A stretch of DNA of 64,000 nt, from NCBI RefSeq assembly GCF_003991355.1, contig NZ_RCSU01000007.1, forward strand, positions 1 through 64,000, in the 5' to 3' direction. The number at the start of each line of letters is the position of its first letter. The first letter of the stretch is position 1. The notes beneath the pieces were generated by a model. It made no database searches. It saw only the letters and a program-made list of their open reading frames with translations, and had not been told where the DNA came from. Source of the DNA: Pseudoflavitalea rhizosphaerae. Its GTDB lineage: Bacteria > Bacteroidota > Bacteroidia > Chitinophagales > Chitinophagaceae. The translations under genes were made by a program, and so were the position numbers. This document shows, piece after piece, positions 59,447 to 64,000 of the stretch.

Positions 59447-60691
59447 ATGAACGCTACTTCCTCCATATTACTGGATGTTGAAAGGATCAGAAAAGATTTT
59501 CCGATCCTTTCACTCACAGTGAACGGTAAACCATTGGTGTACCTGGATAATGCGGCCACATCACAGAAACCCAATTCCGTGATCAAGGCCATCGAGCATT
59601 ATTACACACATCAGAACAGTAATATCCACCGCGGAGTACACTTTCTCAGCCAGCGCGCTACGGAAGCATACGAAGTGAGCAGGAAGAAAGTAGCGAAATT
59701 CATCAATGCTGCCCATGACCATGAATGTCTTTTTACCAAAGGCACTACCGATGGAATCAACCTGGTGGCTTACAGTTTCGGAAAACAATTCGTAAAAGCT
59801 GGTGATACCATCATCATTTCGGCGATGGAGCACCATTCCAATATCGTTCCCTGGCAGATCCTTTGTGAAGATCGCGGAGCCAATCTGAAAGTGATTCCCA
59901 TCAATGAGAAGGGCGAATTGCTGATGGAAGAATACAAAAAGTTTTTGAACGAAGACAAGAACGTGAAGCTGGTTTCAGTTTGCTGGATCTCCAACTCGCT
60001 CGGAACTGTGAATCCCGTTAAGGAGATCATAGCGTTGGCGCACGAAAAAGGAGTTCCCGTATTACTGGACGCTGCACAAGCCGTGCAACACGTTGCCGTA
60101 GATGTGCAGGACCTGGATGTTGATTTCCTTGCTTTCTCCGGGCATAAACTGTATGGCCCCACCGGTAGCGGCATCCTTTACGGAAAAGAGAAATGGCTGA
60201 ACCAGATGCCTCCCTACCAGGGCGGTGGTGACATGATCAAACATGTTACGTTCGAAAAAACAACCTACAACGAACTGCCCTTCAAATTTGAGGCAGGCAC
60301 TCCCAATATTGAAGCCGGCATTTGCATCAGCGCAGGTCTCGATTATCTGAATGAACTCGGCATCGATGCAGTAGCACAATATGAGCATGAACTGCTCGAA
60401 TACGTGACTGCAAAATTATCAGCAATCCCGGGTTTAAAGATCATCGGCACGGCTGATCAGAAAGCCAGTGTGGTTTCTTTCATCGTGGAAGGAACTCATC
60501 CTTCGGATATCGGTGTACTGCTGGATAAAATGGGCATCGCTGTGAGAACAGGACACCACTGTACACAGCCACTCATGGAGTTCTTCGGGATACCCGGAAC
60601 AGTCAGGGCCAGCCTTGCATTCTGTAATACTAAACAGGAAATGGACCAGTTGGTGGATGGCGTGAAACGCGCAGTTGCCATGCTGGTATAA
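59447..60691 (+). CDS. sufS: Cysteine desulfurase SufS
   Basis: A 414-residue PLP enzyme that supplies sulfur from cysteine. The PLP lysine is in FLAFSGHKLYGPTGSGILYG, and the catalytic Cys is in AVRTGHHCTQPLMEFFGIPG near residue 367. The N-terminal LVYLDNAATSQKPNSVIKAI is typical of the SufS class. sufE follows after 15 bp. Confidence 0.97.
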   Translation: MNATSSILLDVERIRKDFPILSLTVNGKPLVYLDNAATSQKPNSVIKAIEHYYTHQNSNIHRGVHFLSQRATEAYEVSRKKVAKFINAAHDHECLFTKGTTDGINLVAYSFGKQFVKAGDTIIISAMEHHSNIVPWQILCEDRGANLKVIPINEKGELLMEEYKKFLNEDKNVKLVSVCWISNSLGTVNPVKEIIALAHEKGVPVLLDAAQAVQHVAVDVQDLDVDFLAFSGHKLYGPTGSGILYGKEKWLNQMPPYQGGGDMIKHVTFEKTTYNELPFKFEAGTPNIEAGICISAGLDYLNELGIDAVAQYEHELLEYVTAKLSAIPGLKIIGTADQKASVVSFIVEGTHPSDIGVLLDKMGIAVRTGHHCTQPLMEFFGIPGTVRASLAFCNTKQEMDQLVDGVKRAVAMLV

Positions 60692-60706
60692 TTCCACGGA
60701 GCCAAT

Positions 60707-61129
60707 ATGACCATCAAAGAAATACAGGACGAACTGATAGAGGAGTTTTCACTTTTTACAGACTGGATGGAGAAATATGAATACATCATCCAGATGGGAA
60801 AAGAGCTGCCACTCATCGATGAGCAATACAAAACGGATGATAATCTTATCCGTGGTTGTCAATCGCGCGTGTGGCTGCATGCAGATTACAAAGATGGAAA
60901 AGTGATCTTCACCGCAGATAGTGATGCCGTAATCACCAAAGGTTTGGTGAGCATGGTAGTACGTGTGCTCAGTGATCATGCGCCCGCAGAGATTGCACAG
61001 GCAGAATTGTATTTTGTAGATAAAGTGGGCCTGCGCGAACATCTTTCCATCACCCGCAGCAATGGCCTGCTTTCCATGATCAAACAAATGAAATTATATG
61101 CAGTGGCCCTGCAAACGCAGGCAAAGTAA
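60707..61129 (+). CDS. sufE: Cysteine desulfuration protein SufE
   Basis: A 140-residue sulfur acceptor that receives persulfide from SufS. The acceptor Cys51 is in NLIRGCQSRVWLHADY. It has the LREHLSITRSNGLLSMIKQM helix near the end. sufT follows after 11 bp. Confidence 0.95.
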   Translation: MTIKEIQDELIEEFSLFTDWMEKYEYIIQMGKELPLIDEQYKTDDNLIRGCQSRVWLHADYKDGKVIFTADSDAVITKGLVSMVVRVLSDHAPAEIAQAELYFVDKVGLREHLSITRSNGLLSMIKQMKLYAVALQTQAK

Positions 61130-61140
61130 AATCCTCCGCT

Positions 61141-61455
61141 ATGCTGAACAAGGTGAAAATAGAAATGGATATTTACGAAAAGCTCAGAACGGTCTTCGAT
61201 CCGGAGATCCCGGTGAATATCGTTGAGCTGGGATTGATCTATTCCGTAACTATTAACGATGATGGATATGTGAATTTGAGTATGACCCTCACTGCGCCTG
61301 CCTGTCCGGTTGCCGGAGAGATCATCCGTGAAGTGGATGAGAAGATCAGGGAAGTGGAAGGAGTGAAAGATGCGAATGTAATGCTGACGTTTGACCCACC
61401 CTGGAACAGGGAAATGATGAGTGAGGAAGCGAAACTGGAACTGGGGTTTCTGTAA
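61141..61455 (+). CDS. sufT: SufT-like MIP18/DUF59 family protein
   Basis: A 104-residue DUF59 protein involved in Fe-S protein maturation. It has VFDPEIPVNIVELGLIYSVT and MTLTAPACPVAGEIIREVDE, with the conserved Cys. It closes the suf operon. The next feature is a 42-nt palindrome, 14 bp after the stop. Confidence 0.92.
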   Translation: MLNKVKIEMDIYEKLRTVFDPEIPVNIVELGLIYSVTINDDGYVNLSMTLTAPACPVAGEIIREVDEKIREVEGVKDANVMLTFDPPWNREMMSEEAKLELGFL

Positions 61456-61469
61456 ATAAATGTAAAGAC

Positions 61470-61511
61470 TTAAATGAAAAATGACCGATTTATCGGTCAT
61501 TTTTCATTTAA
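61470..61511. promoter_or_regulatory. Perfect 42-nt palindrome, terminator and/or HipB operator
   Basis: Arms of 20 bp (61470-61489 and 61492-61511) around TT, with the core ACCGATTTATCGGT. It follows the suf operon and can terminate it, but its GATTTATC core also recurs in the inverted repeat just downstream. That makes it a third candidate binding site before hipB. Confidence 0.65.
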
Positions 61512-61514
61512 AAA

Positions 61515-61560
61515 GACTGATAAATCATTCGATGGATAATAAATGTATGATTTATCAGTC
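61515..61560. promoter_or_regulatory. Inverted-repeat operator pair upstream of hipB
   Basis: GACTGATAAATCAT (61515-61528) and its exact complement (61547-61560), 18 nt apart. Each half resembles the core of the palindrome at 61470. A -7 box TATTTTTG follows at 61570-61577, so the right half overlaps the -33 region. This is the expected place for HipB autorepression. Confidence 0.65.
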
Positions 61561-61592
61561 ATTTCGTTGTATTTTTGAATGAAATTTCAGGC

Positions 61593-61904
61593 ATGTCAAA
61601 AAAAGAACTGAATGTGGGACCTGCAACGGAGGATCTGCTGAAGGATGTTGGTCACAACCTCAGGTTAGCCAGGTACCGAAGGGGCTTGTCTGCTTCACAG
61701 GTTGCGGACAGGGCCGGGATTTCCAGGTCAACTTTACAATTGATCGAAAGCGGAGAATCCAACATGTCATTGGTTTCGCTTGTGAGTATTTTACATGCTC
61801 TCAAATTGGATATAGTCGACTTTTTCCGGGGCGATGATCCGCTGGGAAGGAAGCTGCAGGATATCCAGTTGTTGTCTGGTAAGACAAAGAAAAATAAGAA
61901 ATGA
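61593..61904 (+). CDS. hipB: HipB-like HTH antitoxin
   Basis: A 103-residue XRE-type DNA-binding protein. The helix-turn-helix is GHNLRLARYRRGLSASQVAD then RAGISRSTLQLIESGESNMS. The in-frame TTG at 61575 lies inside the -7 box, so the ATG at 61593 is the start. The gene overlaps hipA by four bases (ATGA). It should repress the pair by binding the palindromes upstream. Confidence 0.87.
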   Translation: MSKKELNVGPATEDLLKDVGHNLRLARYRRGLSASQVADRAGISRSTLQLIESGESNMSLVSLVSILHALKLDIVDFFRGDDPLGRKLQDIQLLSGKTKKNKK

Positions 61905-63166
61905 AAACGCAGGCAGGAAATAAGGAGATACTGGTTTACGCCGACTGGAGAGAACTGAAAAAGCCAATGCTGATGGGCAGGCTTCATGTTGATCAGTTAC
62001 GGGGTAAGGAAGTGTTTTCTTTTTCTTACTCAACGGATTGGTTGGAAAACAGGGAAGCTTTACTGCTTGACCCCGATCTGGGTTTTTATGATGGACCACA
62101 ATATAACAGTAAGGGTAAGCCGAATTTTGGACTATTTCTTGACTCCAGCCCGGACAGATGGGGACGAGTATTGATGCAGCGAAGAGAGCAGCTTATGGCG
62201 ATGAAAGAAAAACGAAAGCCAGGAACGCTACTCGAGAGTGATTATTTATTAGGAGTGTCAGATCAATACAGGATGGGGGCATTACGATTTAAGTTGGTGG
62301 AGGATGGCCCGTTTCAAAATGAAGATATTGCGCTGGCTGCGCCACCTGTTGCATCCTTAAGAACACTGGAGGAAGCCAGTTTACGCCTGGAAGATGATAA
62401 TGCCATTTCCGATCCGGCATTTGCGCAGTGGCTTAATATGTTGATCTCTCCCGGTTCTTCTTTAGGTGGAGCCAGGCCCAAAGCAAGTGTGATTGATCCT
62501 AAAGGGCAGTTGTGGATTGCCAAGTTTCCCAGCAAGAGAGATGACAGGAATATCGGTGGATGGGAATGGGTGGTGAATGAGCTCGCCCGGAAAGCAGGTC
62601 TTAATGTAGCGGAAGGGCAAATAAAGAAATTGACGAAAGAGCATCATACCTACCTTTCAAAAAGATTCGACCGTGTAGGAGAAACAAGGATCCATTTTGC
62701 CAGCGCCATGACTTTACTAGGGCGCAATGATGGAGCGGATGCGGCTGCAGGCACGTCCTACCTGGAGATAATGGATTTCCTGGCTTCAAATGGTGGGAAT
62801 GCCACCGCAGATATGAAAGAGCTCTGGATGCGGATCGTTTTTAATATTTGTGTCAGCAATACTGATGACCATTTACGGAATCATGGATTTCTGCTGACTG
62901 CAAAAGGATGGGTTCTTTCGCCTGCATATGATCTCAATCCTGTTCCATTTTCAAATGGCCTCTCATTGAATGTCGATCGCTATAGTAATTTGTCAGACCT
63001 GGAACTGGCTCTGGGGGTTGCAGAAAAATTCCGTGTCAGTCACAAAGATGCGAAATCACTTATTTCGAAAACCAGGAAAGTGGTTGCTGCATGGCAGAAA
63101 ACTGCTGCTGCGATAGGGATCCCGCGCAATGAGATTGCTGCCATGCAGCCGGCATTTGCTGTTTGA
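61901..63166 (+). CDS. hipA: HipA-family serine/threonine kinase toxin
   Basis: A 421-residue kinase of the HipA type. Recognisable parts are the N-terminal subdomain (LVYADWRELKKPMLMGRLHV), the Ser-containing loop ISPGSSLGGARPKASV, LWIAKFPSKRDDRNIGGWEW, the catalytic loop FNICVSNTDDHLRNHGFLLT and the metal-binding SPAYDLNPVPFS. E. coli HipA phosphorylates glutamyl-tRNA synthetase; here the target is unknown. Motifs look intact, so it should be active. It is coupled to hipB by a 4-bp overlap. Confidence 0.9.
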   Translation: MKTQAGNKEILVYADWRELKKPMLMGRLHVDQLRGKEVFSFSYSTDWLENREALLLDPDLGFYDGPQYNSKGKPNFGLFLDSSPDRWGRVLMQRREQLMAMKEKRKPGTLLESDYLLGVSDQYRMGALRFKLVEDGPFQNEDIALAAPPVASLRTLEEASLRLEDDNAISDPAFAQWLNMLISPGSSLGGARPKASVIDPKGQLWIAKFPSKRDDRNIGGWEWVVNELARKAGLNVAEGQIKKLTKEHHTYLSKRFDRVGETRIHFASAMTLLGRNDGADAAAGTSYLEIMDFLASNGGNATADMKELWMRIVFNICVSNTDDHLRNHGFLLTAKGWVLSPAYDLNPVPFSNGLSLNVDRYSNLSDLELALGVAEKFRVSHKDAKSLISKTRKVVAAWQKTAAAIGIPRNEIAAMQPAFAV

Positions 63167-63176
63167 TCCCAACAAA

Positions 63177-63202
63177 AAGCCCCACCCTTTCAGGTGAGGC
63201 TT
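63177..63202 (+). terminator. Terminator after hipA
   Basis: AAGCCCCACC (63177-63186) pairs with 63193-63202 (one wobble), loop CTTTCA. No long T run follows. It lies 10 bp after the hipA stop. Confidence 0.65.
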
Positions 63203-63269
63203 GAAACACAACCTCTATACTGAGACACAACCATATATGAACACAAACTTCTGTTCTGATCCTTCTCTT

Positions 63270-64000
63270 CTATTTCGCTAATCCTTCATTACCTCTCGTT
63301 CTTGCCAGTTCGATCCCTGCACTGAGGTATTCAAATACTGCTTCTAAATAATTCAATTGTGCTGTGGTCAAAGCCAGTTCTGCATCGGTCAGTTCCAATC
63401 TTGAGGTTACTCCTTTCGCATACCTGTACGCTACGATATCATAACTCAGCAATGCGGTCTCTTTTACTTTCAGTTGTGTCTGCATCCTGTCATGTGTCTC
63501 TTTCAGGTTGGCGATCACTTGTTTTACTGTGGTCTTCAGTAGTTGTTGTGCTTCCGTGATCCGGATGCCGGATTGTTGCCGGGCCAGTTCAGCTTGTTTG
63601 ATCTTTGCCTGGTTGCTGAATCCTGTAAACAATGGCAGTACTACCTGTGCACCTGCAAAAGATGCGGAAGGCCAGTAAGCATTCGCGAAATCGAATTTGC
63701 GGGCCTGGCTTTGGATCTGGTATTGTCCAACGATACTAACAACCGGCAATCTTGCGGCTTTTGCCAGTGATGTCTGTTGTTCGCTCACCTGTTGTTGCAG
63801 GACGAGCGCCTGCAGGTCCGGTCGCTGGCGGAGCGCTTCTTCATATAAACTGTTCTCATCAGGAATGGCTTCAGGGGAACTCACTGCCAGCGAATCTGTA
63901 AGTGATATGCTCGCGAGCGAATCCAGCCCCATTAAGGTGATGAGTTGTTGTTTCCCTACTTCTATGGCGTAATTGAGTTTAAGGATATCGGGTTGCAAAT
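63270..64000 (-). CDS. TolC-family outer-membrane efflux protein (5' part beyond the window)
   Basis: The C-terminal 242 or more residues of a TolC-type channel. It has the long helical hairpin (SLYEEALRQRPDLQALVLQQ, AKIKQAELARQQSGIRITEA) and the strand segment YQIQSQARKFDFANAYWPSA. The end, LEAVFEYLSAGIELARTRGN, is typical of Bacteroidota members. The frame stays open to the window edge, so the N-terminus and signal peptide are not seen. Its partners (RND or MFP genes) are probably outside the window. Confidence 0.9.
   Translation of the reverse strand, partial: LQPDILKLNYAIEVGKQQLITLMGLDSLASISLTDSLAVSSPEAIPDENSLYEEALRQRPDLQALVLQQQVSEQQTSLAKAARLPVVSIVGQYQIQSQARKFDFANAYWPSASFAGAQVVLPLFTGFSNQAKIKQAELARQQSGIRITEAQQLLKTTVKQVIANLKETHDRMQTQLKVKETALLSYDIVAYRYAKGVTSRLELTDAELALTTAQLNYLEAVFEYLSAGIELARTRGNEGLAK

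Overview
The window looks like chromosomal DNA of a Bacteroidota bacterium, most likely of the Chitinophagaceae type. The evidence is a FecI/FecR/SusC/SusD locus, two proteins with type IX secretion (T9SS) sorting tails, a LytS/LytR-type two-component pair, and promoters of the Bacteroidota form TTTG-N19-TAnnTTTG. Ribosome binding sites are mostly weak. No rRNA, tRNA, CRISPR array, prophage or insertion sequence was recognised.

Layout. 1-0.3 kb: a small degenerate ORF. 0.5-15.7 kb: sigma/anti-sigma pair, SusC/SusD pair, then secreted or periplasmic hydrolases (phosphodiester glycosidase, EEP phosphodiesterase, DUF218, SGNH esterase, GHL10 glycosidase). This is probably a polysaccharide utilisation locus for a phosphodiester-containing or cell-wall glycan. 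16.1-19.8 kb: a compact minus-strand operon (SDR, epimerase, histidine kinase, LytTR regulator). 20-21.4 kb: lpdA. 21.4-27.5 kb: an NAD cluster with an NMNAT-like/methyltransferase fusion, an NrtR-like regulator, NMNAT-Nudix, NAMPT and the NAD-consuming KptA. Two identical-architecture operators sit on the NMNAT-Nudix promoter. 27.6-35.7 kb: a serine hydrolase, then a membrane-linked polyamine cassette (SpeD, DUF4178, a small membrane protein, DUF350, membrane SpeE, FAD oxidoreductase, polytopic membrane protein). 35.7-36.0 kb: apparent deletion scar of a SWIM...VWA operon.

36-48.7 kb: stress and regulatory genes: VOC, GlxA-type AraC regulator, SRPBCC, a GHL10-amidase fusion lipoprotein, a FadR-family regulator with an Fsr-like exporter sharing an operator, Crp/Fnr, two pirins, GNAT, YceI, OsmC-ferredoxin, AlkA and an Ada-type zinc protein. 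49-54.4 kb: an unusual five-gene ABC system in which the solute-binding domain is fused to an OmpA peptidoglycan-binding domain and accompanied by two coiled-coil proteins. 54.6-61.5 kb: GNAT, then a complete suf operon (A-B-C-D-S-E-T). 61.6-63.2 kb: a hipBA-type module with three palindromic operator-like sites. The right edge cuts a TolC-family gene.

A family of composite palindromic repeats (about 50-128 bp, built from nested GCTCGCC/GGCGAGC-type hairpins) is scattered through intergenic sites at seven places. It includes full copies, copies with an inverted core, and collapsed copies. The strongest candidates for little-described biology are the PBP-OmpA ABC operon, the polyamine membrane cassette, the NMNAT-like/methyltransferase fusion with its NAD regulon, and the repeat family.
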